Below, piece by piece: positions 26,515-35,721 of a stretch of 64,000 nucleotides of DNA. This stretch comes from Streptomyces nitrosporeus (lineage in GTDB: Bacteria; Actinomycetota; Actinomycetes; Streptomycetales; Streptomycetaceae): the NCBI RefSeq assembly GCF_008704555.1, contig NZ_CP023702.1, positions 4,812,001 to 4,876,000 on the forward strand, read 5' to 3'. The notes beneath the pieces are model-generated. The model was not told the origin of the DNA and made no database searches. It worked only from the letters and a program-made list of their open reading frames with translations. Position 1 is the stretch's first letter; each line of letters begins with the position of its first letter. Made by a program: the position numbers and the translations under genes.

Positions 26515-26704
26515 GGCTCCACGGTACGGATCCGGCCGGAAGGCCCGGAGGGCAGGCGCCCGGAGCGGCGGAGGCGAGTGTCCCGAGGGGGTGCGGCACG
26601 AGGGGTTCCGGGGCGGGCCGGGGGCGGGCACTCTGGAGTGACCCCACGGAGCGCCCGAGGCGCTCCGGCTTCCACCACCCGACCCCCAAGGCGGTGACAG
26701 GCTC

Positions 26705-27304
26705 ATGGCAGCGGGCACCGGTGCGCGAGGCCGGCGGTTCGAGCCCGGCCGGCTCTGCCTGGACCTGCTGGCGACCGCGCCCGGCCCCCTCGGCGAGGGC
26801 GAACAGCTCGACGGCCCGGCCCGCCTGGCCCACTGGCTGTACTCCTCGGGTGCCGTGCCCCCGGGCACCGCGCTGGCGGAGCTGGACGACACCTGGCCGG
26901 GCCGGTTCAGGCGGCTGCGCGACGGCCTGGACCGGCTGATCACGGCGGAACTGGCCGGTGAGGCCGCTCCCGCCGCCCTGGAGGAGGTCAACGCGCGGGC
27001 CGCGGCTCCGGCCCCGGGAGTCGGAGCCGTGCACCGGGGCGGCACCCTCGTACGGGTGCTGAGCACCGATCCGGGCTGCGGCGCGCTGCTGGCCGCCGTC
27101 GCCCGGGACGCGGTGGAACTGCTCACGGACCCGGTGGCCCGCGCCCGGCTGCGCCGGTGCGAGGGCGACGCCTGCGGCCGGCTCTATCTGGACACCTCGC
27201 GCGGGCGCCGCAGACGCTGGTGCTCCAGCGCGGTCTGCGGCAACCGGGAGCGGGTCGCCCGGCACCGGCGCCGGGCGAAGGCCGCCCCTGACCCGCCCCC
27301 CTGA
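26705..27304 (+). CDS. CGNR zinc-finger (ABATE-type) stress regulator
   Basis: The protein has 199 residues. An alpha-helical N-terminal domain (FEPGRLCLDLLATAP...) is followed by a C-terminal zinc finger CEGDACGRLYLDTSRGRRR...WCSSAVCGNR, with the CGNR signature and basic flanks that bind DNA. Members are thought to be transcription regulators that sense small molecules through the N-terminal domain. It lies upstream of the HelD-type gene on the same strand but is separated by 214 bases. Confidence 0.92.
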   Translation: MAAGTGARGRRFEPGRLCLDLLATAPGPLGEGEQLDGPARLAHWLYSSGAVPPGTALAELDDTWPGRFRRLRDGLDRLITAELAGEAAPAALEEVNARAAAPAPGVGAVHRGGTLVRVLSTDPGCGALLAAVARDAVELLTDPVARARLRRCEGDACGRLYLDTSRGRRRRWCSSAVCGNRERVARHRRRAKAAPDPPP

Positions 27305-27518
27305 CCCGCCTCTCGGCCCGCCCCGTGACCAGCGCCCCGGTCCGCCCCGTGCCCAGCGCCCCGGTCCGCCGTCCGGCGGACCGCTCCCAAGGGGCCCGGC
27401 GGACACCCGCCGGATCGACGCGTAACCGCAACCCGGCACCCCGGGGGCGCAGGTGCGCTCCGGGCACCGCGTCGCGTACGGTTGACGGCTGCCCAGTGCA
27501 CGTCAGAAAGGGGCCCCG

Positions 27519-29903
27519 GTGGCCGCGCAGGATGCCGCTGTCGATTCGTTGCGGGACCGGGAGACCGGAATCGAGCAAGAACATCTGGACCGGGTCTACC
27601 GCCGCCTGGAGGAGAAGATCGACGAGGCGGAATTCCTCATGCGGGACGCCGGGAAACGCGGCCAGGTCGGCACGCCCGGGGCGCTCGCCGAGCGGGACGC
27701 CCAGGTCTTCCGCGCGGGGATCCACCTCAACCGGCTGAACAACGAGTTCGAGGACTTCCTCTTCGGCCGCATCGACCTGCTGCCCGGCAAGGACGGGGAG
27801 CGCGGCCCGGACGGCGCCTACACCTCCGTGGAGCCCGCCGACGACGCCGTACGCGAGGACAACACCGCCGACATCGCCGAGACGCTGCACATCGGCCGCA
27901 TAGGAGTCCTGGACTCCGACTACGCGCCGCTGGTCATCGACTGGCGCGCCCCGGCCGCCGCGCCGTTCTACCGCTCGACGCCGAAGGCCCCGGGACGGGT
28001 CGTACGCCGCCGGGTCATCCGCTCCAAGGGGCGCCGGGTCCTCGGGGTCGAGGACGACCTGATGCGCCCGGAGCTGACCGCCTTCCTGGACGGCGGGGAA
28101 CTGCCCGTCATCGGTGACGGCGCCCTGATGGCCGCCCTGGGCCAGGCCCGCAGCCACACCATGCGGGACATCGTCTCCTCCATCCAGGCCGAGCAGGACC
28201 TGGTGATCCGCGCCCCCGCCGCCTCCGTCACCGAGGTCTCCGGCGGCCCCGGGACCGGCAAGACCGCGGTGGCGCTGCACCGGGCCGCGTACCTGCTCTA
28301 CCAGGACCGGCGCCGCTACTCGGGCGGCATCCTCGTCGTCTCGCCCACCCCCCTGCTGGTCGCCTACACCGAGGGCGTACTGCCCTCCCTCGGCGAGGAG
28401 GGGCAGGTCGCGATCCGCGCGGTCGGCTCGCTCTCCGACGAGGCGGCGGGCGTCGAGGGCGCGACCACCTACGACGAACCCGCCGTGGCCCGGATCAAGG
28501 GCTCCTCCCGGATGCTCCACGTGCTGCGCAAGGCCGCCCGCGGCGCCCTGGAGCAGCCCGCGCCCCGCCGCGCCGCCACGGAGGAGGACGGCCAGCTGTC
28601 CTTCGGCGACGAGGAGGCCCCGCGGCCGCCGCGGGGCACCCCCGACCGGCTGCGGGTGGTGGCCTTCGGCGCCCGGATCGAGCTGGAGGCCGACGAACTC
28701 AAGCGCATCCGCCACAACGTCCTCGGCGGCAGCGCCCCCGTCAACCTGCTGCGCCCGCGCGCCCGCAAACTGCTCCTGGACGCCCTGTGGAACAAGTCGT
28801 CGGGCAAGGGCCGCTACACCGACCCCGAACTGATCGCCGAACTGCGCTCCTCCTTCGACGAGGACGTCTCGACCGAGACGCCCTTCCTCACCTTCCTCGA
28901 CGCCTGGTGGCCGGAGCTCACCCCCCGTCAGGTGCTGGCCGCGATGGCCGACGAGCGCAGGCTCGGCCGGTGGGCGCGCCGGATCCTCAACCCGGGCGAG
29001 GTGCGCAGGCTGGCCCGGTCGCTGAAGCGGCTGGACGCGGACGGCAGGGGGCCGCTCTCCGTCCACGACGTGGCTCTTCTGGACGAGCTGCACACCCTGC
29101 TGGGCACTCCGCACCGTCCGAAAAGGAAGCGCGAGATGGACCCGCTGGACCAGCTCACCGGGCTCCAGGAGCTGATGCCGCAGCGCGAGGAGACCCAGTG
29201 GGAGCGTGCCGAGCGGCTGGCGGCGGAACGCACCGAGTACGCCCACGTCATCGTCGACGAGGCACAGGACCTGACACCCATGCAGTGGCGCATGGTCGGC
29301 CGCCGGGGCCGGCACGCCACCTGGACGATCGTCGGCGACGCGGCACAGTCGTCCTGGTCCGACCCGGACGAGGCGGCCGCCGCGCGGGACGAGGCGCTCG
29401 GCAGCCGTCCGCGCCGCCGGTTCACCCTGACCGTCAACTACCGCAACCCGGCGGAGATCGCCGAACTCGCCGCGAAGGTGCTCGCGCTGGCGATGCCCGG
29501 CATGGAGTCCCCGGCCGCGGTCCGTTCCACCGGCGTGCGCCCGCGCTTCGAGACCGTACGCGACGGCGGCCTCGCCGAGACCGTGCGCGAGGAGGCGCGC
29601 CGCCTGCTGGCCGAGGTGGACGGCACCGTCGGTGTGGTCGTGGCGATGGACCGCCGCGCGGAGGCCCGCGGCTGGCTGGCGGAGCTGGGCGAACGGGTGG
29701 TGGCGCTGGGCAGCCTGGAGGCCAAGGGCCTGGAGTACGACGCCACGGTGGTCGTCTCCCCCGCGGAGATCGCCGACGAGTCGCCGGCCGGGCTGCGGGT
29801 GCTGTACGTGGCCCTGACCCGCGCGACGCAGCAGCTGACCGTGGTCTCGGGGGAGCGTGACCTGCCGGACGAGGACGGCGTACCGGACCTGCTGAGGGAC
29901 TGA
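27519..29903 (+). CDS. HelD/HelR-type RNA polymerase-recycling helicase-like ATPase
   Basis: The 794-residue UvrD-like (SF1) protein has an N-terminal coiled coil (EQEHLDRVYRRLEEKIDEAEFLM). It has Walker A GGPGTGKTAVALHRAAYLLY, Walker B VIVDEAQDLTPMQW, motif III region TIVGDAAQSSW, motif IV TVNYRNPAEI and motif VI LYVALTRATQQL. Such proteins insert arms into RNA polymerase and free it from nucleic acid or, for HelR, from rifamycin. The rifamycin-associated element of helR promoters is not seen upstream, so a general HelD role is more likely. The GTG start follows AGAAAGG. An 8-base GGGACTGA repeat (three copies) lies at the stop. Confidence 0.92.
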   Translation: MAAQDAAVDSLRDRETGIEQEHLDRVYRRLEEKIDEAEFLMRDAGKRGQVGTPGALAERDAQVFRAGIHLNRLNNEFEDFLFGRIDLLPGKDGERGPDGAYTSVEPADDAVREDNTADIAETLHIGRIGVLDSDYAPLVIDWRAPAAAPFYRSTPKAPGRVVRRRVIRSKGRRVLGVEDDLMRPELTAFLDGGELPVIGDGALMAALGQARSHTMRDIVSSIQAEQDLVIRAPAASVTEVSGGPGTGKTAVALHRAAYLLYQDRRRYSGGILVVSPTPLLVAYTEGVLPSLGEEGQVAIRAVGSLSDEAAGVEGATTYDEPAVARIKGSSRMLHVLRKAARGALEQPAPRRAATEEDGQLSFGDEEAPRPPRGTPDRLRVVAFGARIELEADELKRIRHNVLGGSAPVNLLRPRARKLLLDALWNKSSGKGRYTDPELIAELRSSFDEDVSTETPFLTFLDAWWPELTPRQVLAAMADERRLGRWARRILNPGEVRRLARSLKRLDADGRGPLSVHDVALLDELHTLLGTPHRPKRKREMDPLDQLTGLQELMPQREETQWERAERLAAERTEYAHVIVDEAQDLTPMQWRMVGRRGRHATWTIVGDAAQSSWSDPDEAAAARDEALGSRPRRRFTLTVNYRNPAEIAELAAKVLALAMPGMESPAAVRSTGVRPRFETVRDGGLAETVREEARRLLAEVDGTVGVVVAMDRRAEARGWLAELGERVVALGSLEAKGLEYDATVVVSPAEIADESPAGLRVLYVALTRATQQLTVVSGERDLPDEDGVPDLLRD

Positions 29904-30059
29904 GGGACTGAGGGACTGAGGGGCCGGGAGGCCGGGGGTGAGGGGCCGGGGCCCTCGCGCGGGGAGGGCCGGAGGGCCGGGCGGGGAGCGCCGGAGGAAC
30001 GGTTCGGTGATCCGTCGGGCGTGAGGGAATCACTTCCGGGCGGTCTTTGTTAGCCTGGG

Positions 30060-30207
30060 TGTCGGCACCGGCCCGATCCAAGCCCCCGGGCCCAACCTTC
30101 GTCGCTTCGAGCGACCACTTGCCGCGAGGCGAGCATGGCGGGCCGGTGTCGTCGAACGAAAGAGACAGACCCGTGTCACCTGACGGTGGCGCGGGTCTGT
30201 TCTCGTT
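30060..30207 (+). ncRNA. Candidate structured leader RNA of the malic enzyme gene
   Basis: A 12-bp helix (30064-30075 with 30139-30150) closes a multi-branch loop. The loop holds a GTCGC-TTCGA-GCGAC hairpin (30101-30115) and a GCC-GCGA-GGC hairpin with a GNRA loop (30121-30130). A second long hairpin follows: AACGA and ACAGACCCG at 30155-30173 pair with CGGGTCTGT and TCGTT at 30192-30207. The junction-plus-hairpin layout resembles a riboswitch or attenuator, but no known class was recognised. Confidence 0.45.
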
Positions 30208-30380
30208 GGCCCCGGCCCCTTCCTGCCTCCGGGCCCTCCGCCCTCGCCGGCCCCCGTCCCGGTCGCCCGAGCGGCTTTCGACGGGCTCTCAGGGTTCCCC
30301 CGGTTCTCTCGGTACGGGGGTTCCCTCACGACCCCGAACTCTCGTATGGTGGAAAAAACTTTCCGAAAGGTGGCAGTCAT

Positions 30381-30399
30381 TACCGGCTACTCGCCGGTA
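30381..30399. promoter_or_regulatory. Palindrome upstream of the malic enzyme gene
   Basis: Perfect 7-bp arms TACCGGC and GCCGGTA flank TACTC, 83 bases before the ATG. The overlapping form CTACTCGCCGGTAG looks like a TetR-type operator. Its regulator is not identified. Confidence 0.5.
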
Positions 30400-30481
30400 G
30401 GTGCGACGATCGGAGACGCGCGTACGGGGCGGTGCCCTCATCTGCGCGCGGCAATGAAGCTAAGAAAGTGAAGGACTCGCC

Positions 30482-31915
30482 ATGGCAACGGCGCCCAGCG
30501 TCTCGTACTCGATGACGGTCAGGCTGGAGGTGCCCGCGAGCGGCACCGCGGTCTCCCAGCTCACCACAGCCGTGGAGTCCTCCGGCGGTTCGGTCACCGG
30601 CCTCGACGTGACCGCGTCCGGCCACGAGAAGCTGCGGATCGACGTCACCATCGCGGCGTCCTCCACCGCGCACGCCGAGGAGATCGTCGAGGGACTGCGG
30701 GGCATCGAGGGCGTCGTCCTCGGCAAGGTCTCCGACCGTACGTTCCTGATGCACCTCGGCGGCAAGATCGAGATGGCGGCCAAGCACCCCATCCGCAACC
30801 GTGACGACCTCTCGATGATCTACACCCCGGGCGTCGCCCGGGTCTGCATGGCCATCGCCGAGAACCCCGAGGACGCCCGCCGCCTCACCATCAAGCGCAA
30901 CTCCGTCGCCGTCGTCACCGACGGCTCGGCCGTCCTCGGGCTCGGCAACATCGGCCCGAAGGCCGCGCTGCCGGTGATGGAGGGCAAGGCGGCCCTCTTC
31001 AAGCGCTTCGCCGGCATCGACGCCTGGCCGATCTGCCTGGACACCCAGGACAGCGACGCGATCGTGGAGATCGTCAAGGCGATCGCCCCGGGCTTCGCCG
31101 GGATCAACCTGGAGGACATCTCCGCGCCCCGCTGCTTCGAGATCGAGGCGCGGCTGCGTGAGGCCCTGGACATCCCCGTCTTCCACGACGACCAGCACGG
31201 CACCGCGATCGTGGTCCTGGCCGCCCTCACCAACGCCCTGCGCGTGGTGGGCAAGGGCATCGGCGACGTGCGGGTCGTCATGTCGGGCGCCGGTGCCGCC
31301 GGTACGGCCATCCTGAAGCTCCTCATCGCCGCGGGCGTCAAGCACGCGGTCGTCGCCGACATCCACGGTGTGGTGCACGCAGGCAGGGAGGACCTGGTCT
31401 CCGCCGACCCGGACTCGCCGCTGCGCTGGATCGCGGACAACACCAACCCGGAGGGCGTCACCGGCACCCTCAAGCAGGCCGTCGCCGGTGCCGACGTCTT
31501 CATCGGCGTCTCCGCCCCCAACCTGCTGGACGGGTCGGACGTCTCGGCGATGGCCGAGGGTGCGATCGTGTTCGCGCTCGCGAACCCGGACCCGGAGGTC
31601 GATCCGGCAATCGCCCGCGAGACGGCGGCGGTTGTCGCCACCGGGCGCTCCGACTTCCCCAACCAGATCAACAACGTGCTGGTGTTCCCGGGTGTCTTCC
31701 GAGGTCTGCTGGACGCCCAGTCCCGTACCGTCAACACGGAGATGATGCTGGCCGCCGCCAACGCCCTGGCCGATGTCGTCGCCGAGGACGAGCTCAACGC
31801 GAACTACATCATCCCCTCGGTCTTCAACGACAAGGTGGCGGGCGCCGTCGCCGGTGCCGTGCGCAACGCGGCGAAGTCCGCGGGGGTCGCCGCCGCCCCG
31901 GCCGATCCCGCGTAG
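30482..31915 (+). CDS. NAD-dependent malic enzyme with N-terminal ACT domain
   Basis: The protein has 477 residues. Residues about 5-85 are an ACT-type regulatory domain (MTVRLEVPASGTAVSQLTTAVESSGGSV). The rest is a malic enzyme: IYTPGVARVC, VTDGSAVLGLGNIGP, and metal-binding DDQHGTAIV. A Rossmann nucleotide-binding domain follows (VVMSGAGAAGTAIL), with ALANPDPEV later in the sequence. It oxidatively decarboxylates malate to pyruvate, linking the TCA cycle to pyruvate. The syntenic S. coelicolor enzyme is, from memory, NAD-specific. AAGTGAAGGA precedes the ATG. The ACT domain suggests control by an amino acid or other small ligand. Confidence 0.95.
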   Translation: MATAPSVSYSMTVRLEVPASGTAVSQLTTAVESSGGSVTGLDVTASGHEKLRIDVTIAASSTAHAEEIVEGLRGIEGVVLGKVSDRTFLMHLGGKIEMAAKHPIRNRDDLSMIYTPGVARVCMAIAENPEDARRLTIKRNSVAVVTDGSAVLGLGNIGPKAALPVMEGKAALFKRFAGIDAWPICLDTQDSDAIVEIVKAIAPGFAGINLEDISAPRCFEIEARLREALDIPVFHDDQHGTAIVVLAALTNALRVVGKGIGDVRVVMSGAGAAGTAILKLLIAAGVKHAVVADIHGVVHAGREDLVSADPDSPLRWIADNTNPEGVTGTLKQAVAGADVFIGVSAPNLLDGSDVSAMAEGAIVFALANPDPEVDPAIARETAAVVATGRSDFPNQINNVLVFPGVFRGLLDAQSRTVNTEMMLAAANALADVVAEDELNANYIIPSVFNDKVAGAVAGAVRNAAKSAGVAAAPADPA

Positions 31916-32321
31916 GGCCGTCCGCCACGGAAGCCTCCGGGGCCGCCGGGACCCGTGCTCCGGGTGCCGGACATCACCTCGGGGACGCCACCGGCACCTT
32001 CAGGGGGCTTCCGTACGGCGCGTCGCGTGTCGCCGCGTCCCAAACGCCCCTTTAGGGTGGGCGGGCAGCGAGTCCCCGGCCCTGGCATCCGCTGCGGACG
32101 GCTTCAGAGGGTCGACGGAACGTCACCACGGGCACTCGGCGGCGCTTTTCGTGTGACGCCGGAGGGTTCCGGATTGGCGTTAGCGCCGCAGGTGGGGGCA
32201 GGATGCGTAATCGGGCGCGAGGGTCTGACATCAGACCCGGGTCCGGGGACTGTCAGAGGGCCCTGGCAGCATCGGCTTCGATCTCACGCCTCACAGGCAA
32301 GAAGAACACGGGAGTAACAAC
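31916..32321. other. Intergenic region and leader of hupA
   Basis: No gene is seen in this 406-base stretch. Downstream of the malic enzyme, CGGAAGCC and GGCTTCCG (about 31930-32020) can pair over a long loop. The last 100 bases form the hupA leader with two hairpins, listed separately. Confidence 0.5.
32221..32269 (+). promoter_or_regulatory. Paired hairpins in the hupA leader
   Basis: GGGTCTGA-CA-TCAGACCC (32221-32238) is a perfect 8-bp inverted repeat. CTGTCAG / CTGGCAG (32250-32269) forms a second stem with one G-T pair. They lie 53-101 bases before the ATG and could be an operator or a leader that tunes expression of this abundant protein. Confidence 0.5.
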
Positions 32322-32603
32322 ATGAACCGCAGTGAGCTGGTGGCCGCCCTGGCCGACCGTGCCGAGGTGACCCGCAAGGACGCCGACGCCGTTCTGGCCG
32401 CGCTCGCCGAGACCGTCGGCGAGGTCGTCGCCAAGGGCGACGAGAAGGTCACCATCCCCGGCTTCCTGACCTTCGAGCGCACCCACCGTGCCGCTCGCAC
32501 CGCTCGTAACCCGCAGACCGGCGACCCGATCAACATCCCGGCCGGCTACAGCGTGAAGGTCTCCGCGGGCTCGAAGCTCAAGGAAGCCGCCAAGGGCAAG
32601 TAA
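32322..32603 (+). CDS. hupA: HU-family nucleoid protein HupA
   Basis: The 93-residue protein of normal HU length is MNRSELVAALADRAEVTRKD..., with the beta-arm segment RTHRAARTARNPQTGDPINIPAGYSVKVSAGSKLK that intercalates in DNA. It lacks the long Lys/Ala-rich tail of the sporulation-associated HupS, so it is the vegetative type. It compacts and bends chromosomal DNA without sequence specificity. GGGAG lies eight bases before the ATG. A strong hairpin follows the stop. Confidence 0.97.
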   Translation: MNRSELVAALADRAEVTRKDADAVLAALAETVGEVVAKGDEKVTIPGFLTFERTHRAARTARNPQTGDPINIPAGYSVKVSAGSKLKEAAKGK

Positions 32604-32620
32604 GCCCCCACGGCATCAAG

Positions 32621-32657
32621 GAGGGCGGCCGTCCTGGACCGGGGCGGCCGCCCTCCG
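32621..32657 (+). terminator. Terminator after hupA
   Basis: The stem GGAGGGCGGCCG / CGGCCGCCCTCC has a 13-base loop and starts 17 bases after the stop. Confidence 0.85.
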
Positions 32658-33013
32658 GCATGTCCAAAGCCCCTCCACAGGGGCCCTGCGGGCCTCGCAG
32701 GGCCCCTGTGCGGCCCCTGGGGCGCCCCGGGGGCCGCGCCAGGCCTCCTCCGCCCGGTTCCGGCCTCCTCCGCCCGGCACCGGGCCTGCGGGCCGCCTTC
32801 GCCCCCGTACGGGAACGGCCGCCCCGACCCCGTACCGGAACGGCCGCCGCCCCGGACCCTGAACGGGTTCCGGGGCGGCGGCCGTGGCGGGAGCCGCGGG
32901 GCGCGGACGGCGGGCGTGGCGCGCCGGGCGCGCGATGCTGTGCGCGGCAGCACCGCGCGTACGCCGGAGCGCGGACGGCGCGCGCGGCCGGACGCGGCGT
33001 GGACGCCGTGGGG
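32658..33013. other. Intergenic region between hupA and murA
   Basis: This is very GC-rich sequence between two convergent genes, with a short imperfect duplication (CGTACGGGAACGGCCGCC / CGTACCGGAACGGCCGCC at about 32807 and 32835). Open frames here show no family similarity. No RNA gene was recognised. Confidence 0.4.
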
Positions 33014-34354
33014 TCAGACGAGTGAGCCGCCCGGCAGCTCGACCTTGGCGCCCAGCTTCTCCAGCTTGTCCATGAAGTTCTCGTAACCGCGGTTGATCAG
33101 ATCGATGCCGTGGACCCGGGACGTGCCCTGGGCCGCCAGGGCGGCGATCAGGTACGAGAACCCGCCCCGCAGGTCGGGGATGACCAGATCCGCGCCCTGG
33201 AGCTTCGTGGGACCGGACACGACCGCGGAGTGCAGGAAGTTCCGCTGGCCGAAACGGCAGTCGGAACCGCCGAGGCACTCGCGGTAGAGCTGGATGTGGG
33301 CACCCATCTGGTTGAGCGCCGAGGTGAAGCCGAGCCGGGACTCGTACACCGTCTCGTGGACGATCGACAGCCCCGCGGCCTGGGTGAGGGCCACCACCAG
33401 CGGCTGCTGCCAGTCCGTCTGGAAGCCGGGGTGCACGTCCGTCTCCAGGGCGATGGCGTTCAGCGGGCCGCCGGGGTGCCAGAAGCGGATGCCCTCGTCG
33501 TCGATCTCGAAGGCGCCGCCGACCTTGCGGTAGGTGTTGAGGAAGGTCATCATCGACCGCTGCTGGGCGCCGCGCACGTAGATGTCGCCCTCGGTCGCCA
33601 GGGCCGCCGACGCCCAGGAGGCCGCCTCCAGGCGGTCGGGGAGCGCCCGGTGGGTGTAACCGTCGAGCCGGTCGACACCGGTGATCCGGATGGTCCGGTC
33701 GGTGTCCATGGAGATGATCGCGCCCATCTTCTGCAGTACGCAGATGAGGTCCTCGATCTCCGGTTCCACGGCGGCGTTGGTGAGCTCGGTGACGCCCTCG
33801 GCCAGGACGGCCGTCAGCAGGACCTGCTCCGTGGAGCCCACCGACGGGTACGGCAGCCGGATCTTGGTGCCGCGCAGCCGCTGCGGGGCCTCCAGGTACT
33901 GTCCGTCCGCCCGCTTCTCGATGGTCGCGCCGAAGCGGCGCAGCACCTCGAAGTGGAAGTCGATCGGCCGGCCGCCGATGTCGCAGCCGCCGAGACCCGG
34001 GATGAAGGCGTGGCCCAGGCGGTGCAGCAGGGGACCGCAGAAGAGGATCGGGATGCGGGAGGAACCCGCGTGGGCGTCGATGTCGGCGACGTTCGCGCTC
34101 TCGACGTGCGAGGGGTCGAGAACCAGTTCGCCCGGCTCGTCGCCGGGACGGACGGTCACACCGTGCAGTTGCAGCAGACCCCGCACCACCCGCACGTCAC
34201 GGATGTCGGGGACGTTGCGCAGCCGGCTCGGCCCGCTGCCGAGCAGTGCGGCGACCATTGCCTTCGGCACCAGGTTCTTGGCGCCTCGGACGCGGATCTC
34301 GCCCTCGAGCGGGGTGCCGCCGTGGACAAGCAGGACATCGTCTGTGCCGGTCAT
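33014..34354 (-). CDS. murA: UDP-N-acetylglucosamine 1-carboxyvinyltransferase (MurA)
   Basis: The 446-residue enolpyruvyl transferase makes the first committed peptidoglycan precursor. It has the N-terminal substrate lysine motif RVRGAKNLVPKAM and the active-site loop GLGGCDIGGRPIDFH, whose cysteine is the fosfomycin target. It also has PSVGSTEQVLLTAVLAEG and HPGFQTDWQQP. The cysteine is present, so fosfomycin sensitivity is expected. The start MTGTDDVLLVHGG at 34354 matches the family; a longer frame to 34396 exists. Streptomycetes often have a second murA elsewhere. Confidence 0.95.
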   Translation of the reverse strand: MTGTDDVLLVHGGTPLEGEIRVRGAKNLVPKAMVAALLGSGPSRLRNVPDIRDVRVVRGLLQLHGVTVRPGDEPGELVLDPSHVESANVADIDAHAGSSRIPILFCGPLLHRLGHAFIPGLGGCDIGGRPIDFHFEVLRRFGATIEKRADGQYLEAPQRLRGTKIRLPYPSVGSTEQVLLTAVLAEGVTELTNAAVEPEIEDLICVLQKMGAIISMDTDRTIRITGVDRLDGYTHRALPDRLEAASWASAALATEGDIYVRGAQQRSMMTFLNTYRKVGGAFEIDDEGIRFWHPGGPLNAIALETDVHPGFQTDWQQPLVVALTQAAGLSIVHETVYESRLGFTSALNQMGAHIQLYRECLGGSDCRFGQRNFLHSAVVSGPTKLQGADLVIPDLRGGFSYLIAALAAQGTSRVHGIDLINRGYENFMDKLEKLGAKVELPGGSLV

Positions 34355-34633
34355 GTAACTCGCGTTCCGGAGTGGTCGGGCAGGGGCCATCGGCAAGGGT
34401 AATGGCCCTCCACCCTCCTTCCGTAAGGCTCAGGGGGGAGTACGAACGTCATGAATCCGCCACAACACGCTGTGCTGGGCGGGGCTTGCGGAGGGTCACC
34501 GTCCGGATGCCGGTCCCCGGGGCCCGAAGGGCGCGCCTTCGCGCGCCCGTGCGCCGCGTGTGCGCGCCCCGAGCAGGCAGGAACCCGTCGGCGGCCGTCG
34601 CGGAGGACCGGACCGGCCCCACGGGAGGGGAAG

Positions 34634-35251
34634 ATGCGGGATCATTCCTCCATGACGGAGGTGTCCTCGCTCACAGGGCGGCTGCTCGTGGCCGCGCCCG
34701 CTCTGTCGGACCCGAATTTCGACCGCACCGTGGTGCTGCTCCTCGACCACGACGAGGAGGGTTCCCTCGGTGTGATCCTCAACCGCCCGACCCCGGTCGG
34801 CGTCGGGGACATCCTGGCGTCCTGGGCCGGGCTGACCGGCGAGCCCGGAGTGGTCTTCCAGGGCGGTCCGGTCTCGCTCGACTCGGCGCTGGGCGTCGCG
34901 GTGGTCCCGGGGGACGAGGGGCCCTTTCCGGGCCCCCGGCACCGTCCGGGCCGGGGGGAGCCCGTCGGCTGGCGGCGGGTGCACGGGGCGATCGGCCTGG
35001 TGGACCTGGAGACGCCCCCGGAACTGCTCGCCCCGGCGCTCGGAGCGCTGCGCATCTTCGCCGGGTACTCGGGCTGGGGGCCCGGCCAGCTGGAGTCGGA
35101 GCTGGCGGAGGGCGCCTGGTACGTGGTCGAGTCCGAGCCCGGCGACGTGTCCTCACCGCACCCGGAGAAACTCTGGCGCGCCGTTCTGCGGCGCCAGCGC
35201 AGCGAACTGGCGATGATCGCCACGTATCCGGACGACCCTTCGCTGAACTGA
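34634..35251 (+). CDS. YqgE/AlgH family protein
   Basis: The 205-residue protein has LTGRLLVAAPALSDPNFDRTVVLLLDHDEEGSLGVILNRP, and later IFAGYSGWGPGQLESELAEGAWYVV, both diagnostic of the family. The family function is unclear; it has been linked to transcriptional control in pseudomonads. GGGAGGGG lies just before ATG 34634 (MRDHSSMTEVSS). Homologues are usually annotated from the ATG at 34652, which has no such site. Confidence 0.93.
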   Translation: MRDHSSMTEVSSLTGRLLVAAPALSDPNFDRTVVLLLDHDEEGSLGVILNRPTPVGVGDILASWAGLTGEPGVVFQGGPVSLDSALGVAVVPGDEGPFPGPRHRPGRGEPVGWRRVHGAIGLVDLETPPELLAPALGALRIFAGYSGWGPGQLESELAEGAWYVVESEPGDVSSPHPEKLWRAVLRRQRSELAMIATYPDDPSLN

Positions 35252-35281
35252 TGCCCGGAGCTTTCAGTACGCTTGGCGGTT

Positions 35282-35578
35282 ATGAGCACTCTTGAGCCCG
35301 AGCGCGGGGCAGGTACGGGGACCCTCGTAGAGCCGACGCCGCAGGTGTCGAACGGCGACGGCGACCACGAGCGCTACGCCCATTACGTCCAGAAGGACAA
35401 GATCATGGCGAGTGCCCTGGAGGGCACCCCCGTGGTGGCACTGTGCGGCAAGGTCTGGGTCCCGGGCCGCGACCCCAAGAAGTACCCGGTCTGTCCGATG
35501 TGCAAGGAGATCTACGAGTCCATGGGCGCCGGCGGCGGCGACAAGGACAAGGGCGGCAAGGGCGGCGGCAAGAAGTAG
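35282..35578 (+). CDS. DUF3039 small zinc-binding-like protein
   Basis: The 98-residue protein has DHERYAHYVQKDKIMASALEGTPVVALCGKVWVPGRDPKKYPVCPMCKEIYE, matching the actinobacterial DUF3039 pattern. The cysteines (ALCGK, CPMC) with the nearby histidine suggest a metal site. The C-terminus is a Gly/Lys tail. It lies 30 bases after the YqgE gene and is probably co-transcribed. The function is unknown. Confidence 0.9.
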   Translation: MSTLEPERGAGTGTLVEPTPQVSNGDGDHERYAHYVQKDKIMASALEGTPVVALCGKVWVPGRDPKKYPVCPMCKEIYESMGAGGGDKDKGGKGGGKK

Positions 35579-35658
35579 CCCCGGCCTCCCGAGGACCGTC
35601 CGGCCCGGCCCCGCCGGGCGGAGCGGGGGCCCCGCCCGGCCCGTCCGTCCGTCCCCAC

Positions 35659-35695
35659 GGCCCCCGGGGCGCGCACATCGCGCGCCCCGGGGGCC
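35659..35695 (+). terminator. Terminator after the DUF3039 gene
   Basis: 16-bp perfect arms (GGCCCCCGGGGCGCGC and complement) with loop ACATC are followed by TTCTG. Confidence 0.85.
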
Positions 35696-35721
35696 TTCTG
35701 CGTGCCGGGCGCGGGTCACAG

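Larger units (their letters stand above)
29904..30481. other. Long intergenic/leader region upstream of the malic enzyme gene
   Basis: No protein gene is convincing. The first 130 bases are G-rich spacer. A highly structured segment at about 30060-30210 is listed separately. Near 30381-30399 lies an inverted repeat TACCGGC-TACTC-GCCGGTA. The stretch may contain a promoter upstream of the structured segment (TAGCCT at 30051) and a second one closer to the gene. Confidence 0.5.

Noticed and set aside
27300..27518. Rifamycin-associated element upstream of the HelD-like gene
   Set aside because: The expected inverted repeat around GGGGCTTGCGGCAAG is not present, so specific helR identity is not claimed.
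30170..30200. T-box leader motif (GGTGGCGCGG) upstream of the malic enzyme
   Set aside because: The T-box core TGGnACCGCG is not matched and the gene is not an amino-acid or tRNA synthetase target.
32660..33013. Possible small genes between hupA and murA
   Set aside because: The open frames are Arg/Pro-rich, lack ribosome sites and show no family pattern.
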